Source: Entomortierella parvispora
Lineage: Eukaryota > Mortierellomycota > Mortierellomycetes > Mortierellales > Mortierellaceae
NCBI GenBank assembly: GCA_963573315.1
Contig: OY752146.1
Span: 558,001-622,000 of the forward strand
Direction of reading: 5' to 3'
Length of the DNA stretch: 64,000 nt
The translations under genes and the position numbers were made by a program. Below the pieces are notes generated by a model that searched no databases, was not told the origin of the DNA, and saw nothing but the letters and a program-made list of their open reading frames with translations. Shown here in pieces: positions 43,147-54,012 of this stretch (within the stretch, counting starts at the first letter, position 1; every line of letters begins with the position of its first letter).

Positions 43147-43410
43147 ATGTTGCCAAGAAACTTGATTTTCCTCTTCGCTCTTTGGGGCTTGACTAGTGCG
43201 TCCCCTATTCCCAACATGATTGGTAATAATGTCGGCGCCTTACTCATCAATTCGCAGCACGAGGCTGCCAATACTGGGAACAATCAGGGCAACGTTGCGC
43301 ATGGAAATAGTAATTTAAATAGTCTTGCTAGCAATATTGCAGACGAAAACAGTTTTTCACTCATTAATGCAGTTGGCAATTTGGACGATGCAATAATAAC
43401 AGCCCGTTAA
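43147..43410 (+). CDS. Small secreted Asn-rich protein
   Basis: The 87-residue product starts with a signal peptide (MLPRNLIFLFALWGLTSA, cleavage near SAS/PIP). The mature part is rich in Asn, Ala, Gly and small residues, lacks cysteine, and shows a loose repeat spaced by 20-25 residues (NNVGALLINS, NNQGNVAHGN, ENSFSLINAVGN). The alternating hydrophobic and Asn/Gly pattern recalls self-assembling surface peptides, but this is inference. TATA box and short leader support expression. No family is recognised. Confidence 0.65.
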   Translation: MLPRNLIFLFALWGLTSASPIPNMIGNNVGALLINSQHEAANTGNNQGNVAHGNSNLNSLASNIADENSFSLINAVGNLDDAIITAR

Positions 43411-43796
43411 ATAGCAGCCACGGAGCCTTATCGGACACGCTCAAACGTAAACATTAAACATCATTGTCACGGATCCAGTCTATGTGGTACTAACCTCAAC
43501 TCTCGATACTTGAGGTTTATTCCATCAATTCTTACATGGGTTTAACACAGGATATTTAAACGTGCTGGAATCAATTATTTGAGAGTGACTGAATTCGCCC
43601 AATTTCTTGCCGTTCAAGTCAAGACCAACTTTCTTCTCTGTTCCGCTTCAGGCCGGCCATCTATGCCGCCAGATGAGGGATAGCTCCATCCCACCCCTCC
43701 AACTCTGTACCTTCCTTTCATACTGATCTGGACCCCTGTGTCAAGACTGACGGACAGATGTTCAAATAGATAAAGTAGATAGGCAGAACAGTCACT

Positions 43797-43826
43797 CGAA
43801 CGTGGTCTTATAAAAGACCGCGTTCG
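43797..43826. repeat. 30-bp near-perfect palindrome
   Basis: CGAACGTGGTCTTATAAAAG and its continuation to 43826 fold into a stem (CGAACG-GGTCTT paired with AAGACC-CGTTCG) around ATAA. It lies 26 bases before the inverted repeat at 43852-44167. Confidence 0.7.
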
Positions 43827-43851
43827 AGGTCATCTAACAAAGATCCTCCCC

Positions 43852-44167
43852 TAGTCTCAAGAACTCATCTTGTCCCCTACTTGTAAGTGAAATCGTGTAA
43901 AATATCTCAACAGATAGAGGTAAAATGTGTACTAGGAGTGTGTTCAGAAAGGTGAGTAGGCAAAGGGCCAGACTAGGGTCTGAAGGTATTGCAGACTAAG
44001 GAGAAAGTAGTGAGAATCCATCTGGTATTTTATGAAGGAGGGACGGAATGCTCAGTCCGAGAGTGAGGTCTAGAATAGGACTTCAGGAAAACCAAGCCGG
44101 GGCCTGACACTGAGATATTTTACACGATTTCACTTACAAGTAGGGGATAAGACGAGTTATTGAGACA
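43852..44167. repeat. 58-bp inverted repeat pair
   Basis: The left arm 43852-43909 and right arm 44111-44167 are reverse complements with few mismatches (CCCCTACTTGTAAGTGAAAT and TCGTGTAAAATATCTCA in one arm, the complement in the other). The spacer is about 200 bases of purine-rich noncoding sequence. The layout fits a MITE-like element or a hairpin transcript. Confidence 0.7.
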
Positions 44168-44861
44168 AAGGAAGTGTCGAGAATCACGACTAGGCAGGTT
44201 AAGGAGGGAATGATCTTTTCAAGGGCAAGGCAGGACAGGGTGGGGTGAAGAAGGTTCAAGGCGGAGGGAGGGTTCAAGATGTTTGAGAGAGGGTTCAAGA
44301 TGTTTGAGGGAATGTATTCAAGCTACATTTATATTACAAAGAGGAAGGGGCGTGTATCAAACGAGCATGCCTGTGTGTGCCTGGGGGTTTGTCACTATGT
44401 GTTGTATGGCAAAGAGGTGACAAACAAACAAGATCAAATGAGACTGACTGTGTGCGACCGCTGGCGAGGTGGATCATGTGACACGTTTCAAATGCTGTTT
44501 TTAAGCATCCTATTGACCAGAGTCGATACGCAACAGATGAATCAAAAAAACGATGTAAAAAAAAAAATCTGTGGCATTAAACACGAAACAAATGTGTACG
44601 CACCAACCAGGTCAACGCGCCAAACTGGGTTTGCTCAACAGGTGGCGTACCAATACGTCTTGCATTGAGCGAGTAATGGAAGTGCATGTTCTCCTTTTGT
44701 AGCATTTGCGATCAGAAGTAGACAATCTTCTTCGGATCGTAAAAGCTGCATCAGACAGTCTTCCTCTTTGTTTTCAGAAGTAGAGTTCCCCCAGAAGTTT
44801 CGTATGTTCTTATACTGTAGACTATTTCGTGTGACTGAATGACCTTTTGTATTGAAGGTGC
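44168..44861. other. No confident gene
   Basis: A plus-strand frame at 44279-44668 (129 residues) has no recognisable domain and unremarkable composition. The stretch includes purine-rich short repeats (GGTTCAAGATGTTTGAGA twice near 44271-44308). Confidence 0.3.
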
Positions 44862-45813
44862 GTGCTAACGATAGTCACAATAACACCGATTCGAAGCTTC
44901 TGGGGGGACTGCACTGCCATCAATAGTCATTCGCAAAGACAGCTCTCAGTGGCAGGACAAGCTCTCATCATCAACTGCTTGCTGCTCTCAAAACTGTGGC
45001 CTATCAACAGAGTACACCAGCCGTCGGAGGATTGGATAAAAAGATTGAGAACCTAAATGAACAAATTCGCCCTCAACCTTTTCCTTAAGCCGAGCATGGA
45101 CACAGCTGAAATTCCCAAGACGAAGGGTGGTCTAGGAATCAGCAACATTAAGCACCAGCAAACCATCTTCCGACTTGCAATCGCCAAGCACCTTTGCTCA
45201 GACTCTCTGTCACTCAGTAATGTTTTGATCCAGCACCTCATTGAAGTTCGCACGAAGGAACGATGATGGATTTCCGTCCTTTTGGGCCCCGGTCGGACTG
45301 AAGACAGGAAAGCCGTTCGCCCCATCTCGATCATCAACATTCTGAATACTATACTCCGACATGTCACCCCAATGGAGGCGGTAAAGATTGGTGTAATACT
45401 CTTTACGAACATGGAAAAGCAGCATTGGCAAGATGTACTAAACACCTATCTCTCAACGACGATGGCAGGGGCTCCTCCCAAATTCTGGAAAAAGTTCTGC
45501 TCCGAGCTGACCCCTCACGTTGGTCGAAACATCCTATGGCGCTATTTGGACAACAAGCTCAGTTTTAGGGCCAACCTACACAAGATCAGCCCAAACACAT
45601 TTGCATCGCTACATTGCGCAGACTGTGGATCGGGTAGAGGACCAGGTCCCTATATTGGTGACCTGCCACTCAAAGTCCGCCGTCTGGAAGACAATCCTGG
45701 CCGAACGTACAACTAAGACGACTTGTCCGATCAAGCGACCCTCTTTCTCCTGTCCCCAGCTCCGATCCAGACAAAGCTGTTTGGGTCCTGTCCACTCTCG
45801 ATACGAAAGCTGA
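44862..45813 (+). pseudogene. LINE retrotransposon remnant (3' end of RT plus zinc-binding tail)
   Basis: Broken frames carry the part downstream of a LINE reverse transcriptase: RQLSVAGQALIINCLLLSKL and LWPINRVHQPSEDWIKRL, then after a stop PKTKGGLGISNIKHQQTIFR (the GGLG motif after the RT thumb). The last part reads KFWKKFCSELTPHVGRNILW and, after a frame change, DQVPILVTCHSKSAVWKTIL, the C-x2-C...H-x4-C type zinc-binding tail of LINE ORF2 proteins. Several stops and frame changes show it is dead. The 5' part with the catalytic FADD-type box is absent. Confidence 0.75.
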
Positions 45814-45924
45814 TGACGGCAAGTCGTCCTTGGTATCTGGGGGCATCACTGGACCCAACGCTTTGACGATACAGCCTTCGACCAGACAGCAGCAACAAAA
45901 ACGTGTGTTCTTCAGTATGATAGG

Positions 45925-45975
45925 AAGAGCCGATACCGAATGATCAAAGTAACATCGTTATGAACGCTTATACTA
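45925..45975 (+). repeat. Dispersed repeat, left of the HEPN gene
   Basis: AAGAGCCGATACCGAATGAT followed by CAAAG and ending TATGAACGCTTA matches the repeat at 8070-8140 and, inverted, 49841-49880. Confidence 0.5.
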
Positions 45976-46045
45976 TTTATTCTGCACCAATTTCCCCCCG
46001 CTATCAACTTTGAACCAACGTGCTTCTGAGCGCATCGTCTGATCT

Positions 46046-49000
46046 CTATGGTTCGCAGATAAGCTTGTGACTATATTCCTTCCAGTCCAAGACTTGGCAC
46101 TCCTTCGAACAGTATTTGGACCGTCTACACTTTGCGCAATTATACTTGGATTGGCCTTTTCCGCAATAGTGGCACATATCCACTATTTGCTGCGGAGAGA
46201 CCATGACAGAGTTTGGATCGTCGATTCTGATGAGGGGCCTGCCGTCCATGGCAGTTCGAAGATATGGGTTGATGACGCTAATCTTGGCTCCAATCATCAA
46301 AGTGTGTTTTTTGTCGAAGTTGTACAGACTAACCCGCTGCACATTCAAGTTGCTATCCTCTGCAACAAAGGAAATCGACATGATGTTGCTGAATGGCACT
46401 GTAATAAGCGTGAGCTCCAGCACGAAACCGTCAAGCACATGGTCTGAAGAAGGGTCGATTTCGTTCAGATAGATGGGCTTTAGTCCAACCCACGACAGTG
46501 GCGCGCTCTGACTTTTCGGAGGCTTTGCTGTGAAATTAACCCTTGTGTGTTTGTCACTGCTCATGATCTTGCTGTACTCGTTGATGCTTCGTCTGTGGTC
46601 CACAATCAGATCTTTCCTAAATGGATCGGCCAGCTTGACGACAGGTTTTTCCTTTCCCTTACTGAGCCCTCCCATAGTCCGCAGCATCAGTTCAAGCATC
46701 TCTTTGCTCGTTGACTCGTACGGCAACAAGAACGGAATCTGCTTTTCCTCTGCCTTTAGTCCCTGTTCGTAGTGTCGCACGATGCTGTCTCTTTTTCTGT
46801 TCTCTATGCTACAGACCCCCATGGAGTAGTAGGCTTCGGGCACCTTTCTGTGGTCCGCTGACGCAACAGATAGGAATTTGGTGAATGCGTCTGTTGCTTG
46901 CTTGTTTCGGCCCATTAGCTTCAACGTGGCGGCTTTGTGATATAGGTTGTCCACATCGTCTTTCGAAATCTCCTCAATGCGATTGAAGTCTCGCAGTGCA
47001 AATTCCTCTTTGTTGATGAAGTTGTATAGACACCCGCGAATCTCGAGGAAGAACTTGTTGTTGGGATACTTCTTGATGCATTCTGTCAGAAAGTCCATGT
47101 TTTCGTCCGACTGCATATTTAGTACCGCATGGCAGATTCTACAGTCCTGGTTAAACGCCAGCTCGTCGATGCTTCCGCTGTGTTTTACTGCGCGGTCACT
47201 ACATGATAAAAGCAGAAGAACGTGCTTTCGGATGGCCTGGTGGATATCGATCGGAATGGTTCCGACAAAGTGCTCTAGCTTGTAGCACATGGCCAGCCGG
47301 CCAATGAAAGACCTTGAATCGCTGTCGAGAACAACAGTGCTGCGCCGTGAAATGCTGTGAAATGAGTCCAAGGCCTCCATAAAGCTTAGCACAGCGAAGT
47401 ACATCCGGTTGCTAAACTCTGACTTGTCTTTGCGCTTGGCCAACACATCCAAATCGAACTTGTAACCATTTCTGGTGATTTTGGTGGCTGACACGCTTTC
47501 TGTTTTGTTTTTGATGTTCTCCCAGTCATTCAGCGTTTCCAAGACTTCCGATTTGTCGGGGTATTCGTATGAAAGTTTGCGGAAGATTCTCTCACGGATA
47601 GTCATGTTTTCGAACGGCAGATTGAGCTCCTTTTCCCAATCGACCACGTCCGAGATGTTTGCGTTGCTCTCCAGTGCCATTTGGGCTATTCCTTTCTCTT
47701 TAAGGCGCGCAAATTTCGACCCCTCCTTTTTGGATTTCTCATTCCATTTCTCGGCCTTGTTGATGTTTCCAGACGCCAGATAGAGATTAACAAGGTTGTC
47801 CATGGCGTTCGGATCGCCATAGTTCAGTGCACATAAAAACAGCTGCTCGGCCTGTTTCAAGTTCTTGACCACACCATCTCCATGCATATACATAAGCGCC
47901 AGATTGTTTGCCGACATCCCATTTCTGTGCGAAATCGCCTTCTCATACCATACTACAGCCAGCTCAGCACTTTTCTCCGCAATGCTGCCTTCGTGGTAGC
48001 CCAATGCAATGGAGTGTTCGGCCTCCATCACCCCAACGACAGGAGCGTTGTGTTTGTCGAATGCGTCGAACTTGGAGACCTCCAGCAGTAGTTTAAGCGC
48101 CTGTGGGTAGTCTTTGCTGACACCGTGCCCGTTGATCATGAACAGCGCCAGATTATACATGCCTTCTGCACTACGCATACCGGCTGCCTTTTTGTAGCAC
48201 TCCGCGGCCTTGTGGTAATCTTGATTATCGCGGTATTCGTGGCCGGCCCAGACATGTTTCAGTGCAGGATTGATTTTGAACAGGACCTTTGTGATTTCGT
48301 CCTTGTTTTTCATGTCTTTGAACTGCTGTCTGCTTTTCACATTCAGATCTTTGATTCTTTGGTCATTGTCTCGTTCCTGCAGCCCCTTCAGTTTTCTAGC
48401 GTTCGATCGCATCTGCCGTATTTCGTCATTGTTCATATCCAGGCTGAGTGCTTTGTCGAAATTCTTGATAGCCTTGTCGTATTTTTCCAGCGACTCGTAC
48501 GCCTTTCCGAGCCTGATATACGCCTTGAGATAATCGGGGTTTAGGCGTTTAGATAGCTTAGCATCCTCCAGGGCCTGAGTGTTTTTGTCTAGCTTTAGAT
48601 AGCAAAACGACCTGTTGGAGTACAAAACCGAAAGATCTGCGTCCGAAATGCCCGGCAGGGTGATGGCGTCGGTGTATTTGGTCGCCGCCAGTAGGAAATT
48701 CTGCTCTTTCAGCAAGTTGTTGCCTTCTTGCTTGAGTTCGATCGACTTCTTGACGTTTTCGTTCATAATATACATTTTGGAGTTGCTCGAATGCGAATGT
48801 ATAATGTCGTCCAGTTCTTCATCCGTAACGCCTAGGACCAACAGGATGCCTTTCAGTTCGTTCCAGTACTGCTGGTACTCTTCAGTACTGATTTTCTTGT
48901 CTGAATGGTGGGCAATGCTGTTTCGGATAGGCATTAAGCGCTTAAGACTGGCTTGGAACACCTTGTCTTTGTTGAGATCGGTCATGGTGAAAATGGCGTT

Positions 49001-49246
49001 GAAAATCGTCAGGTCCCATTTTCTGATGTCGCCGCCTTCCAAATAATCCTTCTGAATCTTGCCTACGTGTCGGTATACGTATAACCCGTCGTTGTTCGTG
49101 AAGTGCTGTCCAGACTCAGGCGAGTTGCTCCACGCCACCTTGTATTTGTGTTGCCAACTTTGCTCAAACGTCTTTCTCAGACATTCCGACGCCTTCACAA
49201 GCAACAGTTCGATCTTGCACCAGTTATAAAACTCTGCAGAATACAT
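46046..49246 (-). CDS. HEPN-TPR-Sel1-MYND multidomain protein
   Basis: From the first in-frame ATG (49246) the product is 1,066 residues in one exon. The frame is open upstream to 49297, preceded by TGCTGACAG, a possible splice acceptor, so an additional 5' exon may exist. Residues about 1-165 look like a HEPN domain of the DZIP3-like type: RKWDLTIFNAIF, then RNSIAHH with the RNA-cleaving R-x4-H pattern (Arg108, His113), then EYQQYWNELKGILLVLG. TPRs of the STI1 type follow (KQEGNNLLKEQNFLLAATKY, LYSNRSFCYLKL). Sel1-like repeats come next (AEGMYNLALFMINGHGVSKD, SANNLALMYMHGDGV), and the C-terminal 40 residues are a complete MYND finger (CHYCGKG...CAKC...YCSKECQ...HKLIC). Metal-dependent partner binding and RNA cleavage are inferences from the domains. 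Codon use is less C-biased than neighbours. Confidence 0.85.
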   Translation of the reverse strand: MYSAEFYNWCKIELLLVKASECLRKTFEQSWQHKYKVAWSNSPESGQHFTNNDGLYVYRHVGKIQKDYLEGGDIRKWDLTIFNAIFTMTDLNKDKVFQASLKRLMPIRNSIAHHSDKKISTEEYQQYWNELKGILLVLGVTDEELDDIIHSHSSNSKMYIMNENVKKSIELKQEGNNLLKEQNFLLAATKYTDAITLPGISDADLSVLYSNRSFCYLKLDKNTQALEDAKLSKRLNPDYLKAYIRLGKAYESLEKYDKAIKNFDKALSLDMNNDEIRQMRSNARKLKGLQERDNDQRIKDLNVKSRQQFKDMKNKDEITKVLFKINPALKHVWAGHEYRDNQDYHKAAECYKKAAGMRSAEGMYNLALFMINGHGVSKDYPQALKLLLEVSKFDAFDKHNAPVVGVMEAEHSIALGYHEGSIAEKSAELAVVWYEKAISHRNGMSANNLALMYMHGDGVVKNLKQAEQLFLCALNYGDPNAMDNLVNLYLASGNINKAEKWNEKSKKEGSKFARLKEKGIAQMALESNANISDVVDWEKELNLPFENMTIRERIFRKLSYEYPDKSEVLETLNDWENIKNKTESVSATKITRNGYKFDLDVLAKRKDKSEFSNRMYFAVLSFMEALDSFHSISRRSTVVLDSDSRSFIGRLAMCYKLEHFVGTIPIDIHQAIRKHVLLLLSCSDRAVKHSGSIDELAFNQDCRICHAVLNMQSDENMDFLTECIKKYPNNKFFLEIRGCLYNFINKEEFALRDFNRIEEISKDDVDNLYHKAATLKLMGRNKQATDAFTKFLSVASADHRKVPEAYYSMGVCSIENRKRDSIVRHYEQGLKAEEKQIPFLLPYESTSKEMLELMLRTMGGLSKGKEKPVVKLADPFRKDLIVDHRRSINEYSKIMSSDKHTRVNFTAKPPKSQSAPLSWVGLKPIYLNEIDPSSDHVLDGFVLELTLITVPFSNIMSISFVAEDSNLNVQRVSLYNFDKKHTLMIGAKISVINPYLRTAMDGRPLIRIDDPNSVMVSPQQIVDMCHYCGKGQSKYNCAKCRRSKYCSKECQVLDWKEYSHKLICEP

Positions 49247-49654
49247 GTTGCAGTCTACGTTACATTGAACAATACGGTTTATCAGTTTACTGTTCAAACC
49301 CTGTCAGCAGTAGACGGCACCACAATCAACCCAGAAGCCACGTCCAGAGAGGCTGCTGCACTACGATGTTCCCAGGAAGAAAATGCGACCGCCGCAATGC
49401 ATACGTGTACGCCACAGATTTCATCGAACATGTCGAGCTACAGCGTCCGGCGTTGAAAGTGCGAGTTGTCGTCGAAAGAGAATTATTATAGCGTTGCGCT
49501 TTACCTTTCACAGCAAAATAATAATGAGATGAGGACGAAGAGATGAAGGCTAGAGATGAAGGCTAGAGATGAAAATGATACCGGTTGTAGAGAGGAACAG
49601 GATGAAGACAAGAAGAGGAAAAAATAGGGGCGACGGAAGAGGGAAAATTGTTTG

Positions 49655-49765
49655 CCTTTTACTTTGCCTTTTGCTTTGCCTTTTGCTTTGCCTTTTGCTT
49701 TGCCTTTTGCTTTGCCTTTTGCTTTTGCCTTTTGCTTTTGCCTTTTGCTTTGCCTTTGTTTGAAC
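49655..49765 (+). repeat. 12-bp minisatellite (TTTGCCTTTTGC)n
   Basis: About eight tandem units of TTTGCCTTTTGC with small variants. The frames read through it are shadow frames (QSKRQSKR on the minus strand). Confidence 0.85.
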
Positions 49766-49840
49766 GTGGATCATTGTTGCACAAAGATAATTTCATGGGT
49801 ACCTGAGGCAAGGTGTCCTCGAAAGCCTGGCTTGGGCAGC

Positions 49841-49880
49841 TAAGCGTTCATTGCGACATTGCTTTTGATCCTTCGAAGTT
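49841..49880 (-). repeat. Dispersed repeat, right of the HEPN gene, inverted
   Basis: Read on the minus strand it gives CGAAGGATCAAAAGCAATGT, then CGCAATGAACGCTTAGCTGCC, about 80% identical to 45940-45972 over 30 bases and closer to 8085-8137. Confidence 0.5.
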
Positions 49881-51185
49881 GTGTTAATAAAATTCTAAGT
49901 ATTAATTAATTTGATCGACTTTATTCGGATAACTGGTATTAATATGGACCTAGTTTTAAACATATAATACTCGCGTATAGTTTTTCTGTCATAATGATGG
50001 CCCAGCAACGCTCATTCTGGTTGAGACGAGAGGAAAAACAAGAACCATCACCATCAATAGACCCCACAAGCGCAATTGTGTGAATGGGCCTACCGCTCGA
50101 GCGCTATACCAGGCTTTCCAGAGTCGCTCTACGGCCTGTAAGCGATTGAATGAATTTTGTCCACCAGGTTCCCATGCGCCTGCAGCTCCATGTATTTCTA
50201 TGGGTTCCATGCTGCTGAAATATTGTCGCCCTTCTTAAAATGTTCGTCTGCTTTCGTCCCTGTATCCATCGTCATCCACTGAAGAGTAATTTTCAGACCT
50301 CTCTAGATCATGAGTTGGGAGCAATAATACTAACCTTGATCAGGATGGTATTGATGTACTTACGCTCTTGAACATGAGGCAAGTCACTCTATTCAGGCCA
50401 ATATTTGACCCTCCAACAAGAGCTGCCTTGAATAACAAATCGACCATGAATCAAGTCGAGTTCCTTTAAGACGAATCCAACTCGAATCATATCCTTAGAA
50501 TGCTTCATCCTTTGCTCTTTTCGTGAAAGCAGAATCACTCTGGCTATTTCCTCTTTAGCGCGTAATGGCTGCGAGATCACTGAGACCGTTTGTTGTTGAG
50601 TTGATGCTATATGAAAAGAAGAGGAACGTGAGTCTCGATGCTGGCTGAATCTGGCATCAGAATTCGTGCATCTAATGAGCATCGCTTACCAGGCAAGCAG
50701 AGCGGCGGGGCAGCTCAGCACAACGCAGTAAGAGATGGAGAGTGGACATTCTTTCACGATCAGAAATGCAGAAACCATTCATGGCTGTCTGAAGCGAGGG
50801 CGGAGAGAAAGAATCCATGGGTGGTTGAGAAGAGAAGTATGGAAAGGAGAAGGGGGAAGGGAGTGAAGGAAGAATGGAGGAGGGAGAAGGAGGCAGGGGA
50901 AGGGGAGAGATGGTGGAGAGGGAAGGAAGCGGGGGGAGAAGAGGTGAGACGTGGAGTAGGCTCAAGATACATGCATGCAAACCGGCCTGTAATTCAGTTC
51001 AGTTGTACGCCCCTTGAGAAACAACGATGGCCGCTTTAAATGGGTGCATCATCGTTATGCATGTCCTCATCTCGTTCCCCTCTCTCCGTCTCTCTCTCTC
51101 TCTCTCATTCACTCTCTGTCTCTTTCTCTTTTTCCCTCTTTCTCTTAAACATCAATCCTCTCAGTCAAAGACAGAACAGAGCAGT
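49881..51185. other. Intergenic region with purine-rich repeat and nonaspanin promoter
   Basis: No gene is supported; minus frames at 49989-50210 and 50389-50682 have no recognised domain. 50800-50960 is a purine-rich block with GAATCCATGGGTGG related to 3885-3965 and 13560. 51060-51150 is a strongly CT-rich leader (TCTCTCTCTCTC) before the nonaspanin ATG. Confidence 0.4.
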
Positions 51186-53727
51186 ATGGTTTCACACACC
51201 CCACTGCTGCTTCTGCCTTTGCTGCTTCTGGCGGCAGTTACACAAGCCTTTTACATCCCTGGCCTCAGTCCAAATGTCTTTTACGACAATGACCGCGTTC
51301 CCCTCTTTGTCAACAAGATCTCTTCCAAAAACTCCCCCCTCCCTTATGCATATGCCGACTTGCCCTTTGTTTGCGACAAACCCAAGGATGCAAAGCGTGC
51401 CTGGCTAAACCTAGGCGAGGTCCTTCGTGGCGACCGCATCTCCACCTCTGACTACCAGGTGAAAACTTGTCCTCATCACATTGGTATTTTTTTAACTTGA
51501 GATGCAGATGCATGGTACAATTCCCATTAACCCTTTGTCTCCTTGGGACATGTTCAGCTGATAGTCGGGAAGGACATCGCATGTGAGACGCTCTGCACAA
51601 AGATCGTCTCTGCTGAAGGCGCCGCCATGGCCCGCGACTTTATTGCCAACAAATACAACGTCGAGTGGTGTGTACAACAGCACTGTCGCCCTTGGACCTG
51701 ATCTGGCCAGTTTGACAGCCATTAATAATCCCACCCTATTCCTGCTGTAGGATCGTTGATAATCTTCCAGGTGCCACACGATATAACCTTGCTGATGGCC
51801 AGGCCAACAAGCAGCGCACCTACAGAGCTGGCTTCCGTCTTGGCAAAGTGAAATGGGTATGATGCAGCGTGTTCTCCATTCTCTGGTCGTTGTAGAATGT
51901 ATGATCTCACCAATTGTTTTTACTTGCGGTTAATAGGAAAAGAGCAACATTCACAACCATGTCACCATCCGCATACTCTATCACTCTGTGCCAGGAGGGG
52001 GCAAGACCATTGTGGGATTCGAGGTCAATCCATTCTCGTAAGTTTCGATGTGGACACCACAGCCTAGAATTTCCTCGACACCATTATTAATCACATCTTG
52101 GATATAGTATCGATCAAGGGGATTCATGCCCAGAAGATCCTCTGAAGGTCGGAACATTCCAGCCTGTGTCAGACAAGGAAGTTGACATCAAGTATACCTA
52201 TTCAGTTCAATGGATCGAAGACAAGGAACTCACCTGGAACCATCGATGGAATACGTATCTTGTCAGCACAGACGTTGAAACTCATTGGTATTCGATTGTG
52301 AATGCTCTGGTGACAGTGCTTTTCCTATCGGGTATGGTGGCTCTCATCATTTTAAAGACTCTGAAGAAGGACATGTCGATTTACAGCGAAGAAGACATGA
52401 AGGACGACCTGGATGACGGCGCCGGATGGAAGCTTATCCACGCAGATGTTTTCAGAACCCCAAGATACTCTTCAATTCTTTGCGCCATCTTGGGATCAGG
52501 AGTGCAGACACTGGTCATGGCAGTGGCGACAATCAGTAAGCACCTTCGATATAAGAACATACCTATTCCTTGCAGATATAACTTTCTCACTAACTTCAAT
52601 CTCGGTGTAGTTTTTGCTGTTCTTGGAGTTTTGAATCCTTCGTATAGAGGCGGTTTTGTATCGTTTGGACTCTTTTTGTTTGTATTCGCAGGGTAAGGAT
52701 CTACTGATGACTCTAGTATCTGATTTGACAGAATCGGCCTCTGTACTTTGTTTTCAACATTGGAAAGTCTTACAAAGTCCACCAATGAACTTTTTACAGA
52801 GCGTTTGCGGGATACTACTCTGCCCGCCTCTACAAGGTTTTCAAAGGCACGTCCTGGACCAAGAATGCCATTTTGACCGCCACGCTTGTTCCAGGACTCT
52901 TGATGTCCATTGTCTTCTTGGTGAACCTATTTGTCTGGTCACAGAACTCCTCGAATGCCATCCCATTCGGCACATTCTTGGCGCTGGTTGTGATGTGGTT
53001 TGGTATTTCCTTGCCTTTGACCCTCGTCGGAGCCTTCTTTGGCCAACGGAAGGCAGTGATTGAGCACCCTGGACGTACAAACCAAATCCCAAGGCAAATC
53101 CCAGAACCCATCTGGTATCTGCGTCCTCGTTATATGTGAGTTGTCCCTTCCTACAAGTGCCACCGTTCTCTTGATTCTCTTGCTGACATTTTTGTTTTTT
53201 GTGTTACAAGAATTACTCTGAGTGGCCTGTTGCCATTTGGTATTATCTTTATTGAGCTCTTTTTCATCTTGAAGTCCGTCTGGGAGGATCAATTCTACTA
53301 CATGTTTGGCTTTTTGAGTCTGGTCTTTGTTACACTGCTTGTAACTTGCGTGGAGATCTCGATTATTGTGGTGTATTTCCAACTCAGTGGAGAGGTGAGT
53401 GCCATCCAGGAATGCAGTAATGAAGTATGCCTATTGTATTGTTACAGTTTGAAACTTACTCTCCGTGGACATGTACTCTCCCTTTAGGACTACAATTGGT
53501 GGTGGAGGAGTTTCTTTGCGTCGTCCTTCTCGGCGTTCTACATTTTCCTGTACACGCTAGTGTTCTTCACGAAACAACTCTCGATTGACCACTTTGTGCC
53601 AGGGCTAATCTACTTCTCCAACAGTCTGATGATCTGCATCGTCTACGGCCTGCTCACAGGCACGACGGGCTTTATCAGCAGCTACTGGTTTATCAGGAAA
53701 ATATACGCCGCCGTCAAGATTGACTAA
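51186..53727 (+). CDS. Nonaspanin, TM9SF/EMP70 family membrane protein
   Basis: Nine exons (51186-51458, 51558-51667, 51751-51856, 51937-52037, 52108-52535, 52611-52692, 52800-53135, 53211-53394, 53488-53727) give 619 residues with all phases matching. A signal peptide ([15 protein letters not shown]) precedes the luminal domain with [25 protein letters not shown] and [11 protein letters not shown]. After [17 protein letters not shown] come nine membrane helices, with [38 protein letters not shown] and WYLRPRYI, all family hallmarks. The C-terminus is [10 protein letters not shown], matching the family's KxD-type Golgi-retention end. These proteins act in Golgi/endosomal sorting and adhesion-related traffic. 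Confidence 0.95.
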
Positions 53728-54012
53728 GAATAAAATTGGTGGCAATTCAAAGTTCTTGAGTGACTGCCCAAACAAAACACGAAGCCACTTTTTCTTTCTT
53801 TTTGAGGTGCCTTCGGCCTTTTTCTTGCATGCATTCCTCCTTTTCTCCCTTTCCCTACAACTCTCTGCATCTCGCGCCTCCTTTGGACGGATTAATTAAC
53901 CCCCCGCCCCCCTCTCCCTACTCAACCTCTCGATTGCCAGTGCAGAGACATCCCTACCACCATCCACAAAAACACACGTTAGCATTTCCCTCCTTCAACA
54001 TACTTACACACC

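Noticed and set aside
46067-48544. Several plus-strand frames opposite the HEPN gene
   Set aside because: They are shadows of a 3.2-kb coding frame with clear TPR, Sel1 and MYND motifs on the minus strand.
49297-49297. Start of the HEPN protein at 49297
   Set aside because: The codon there is TTG, not ATG. I used the first in-frame ATG at 49246; an upstream exon spliced at TGCTGACAG remains possible.
49550-49774. Basic frame made of QSKRQSKR repeats, nuclear-signal-like
   Set aside because: It is a translation of the 12-bp minisatellite and has no supporting context.
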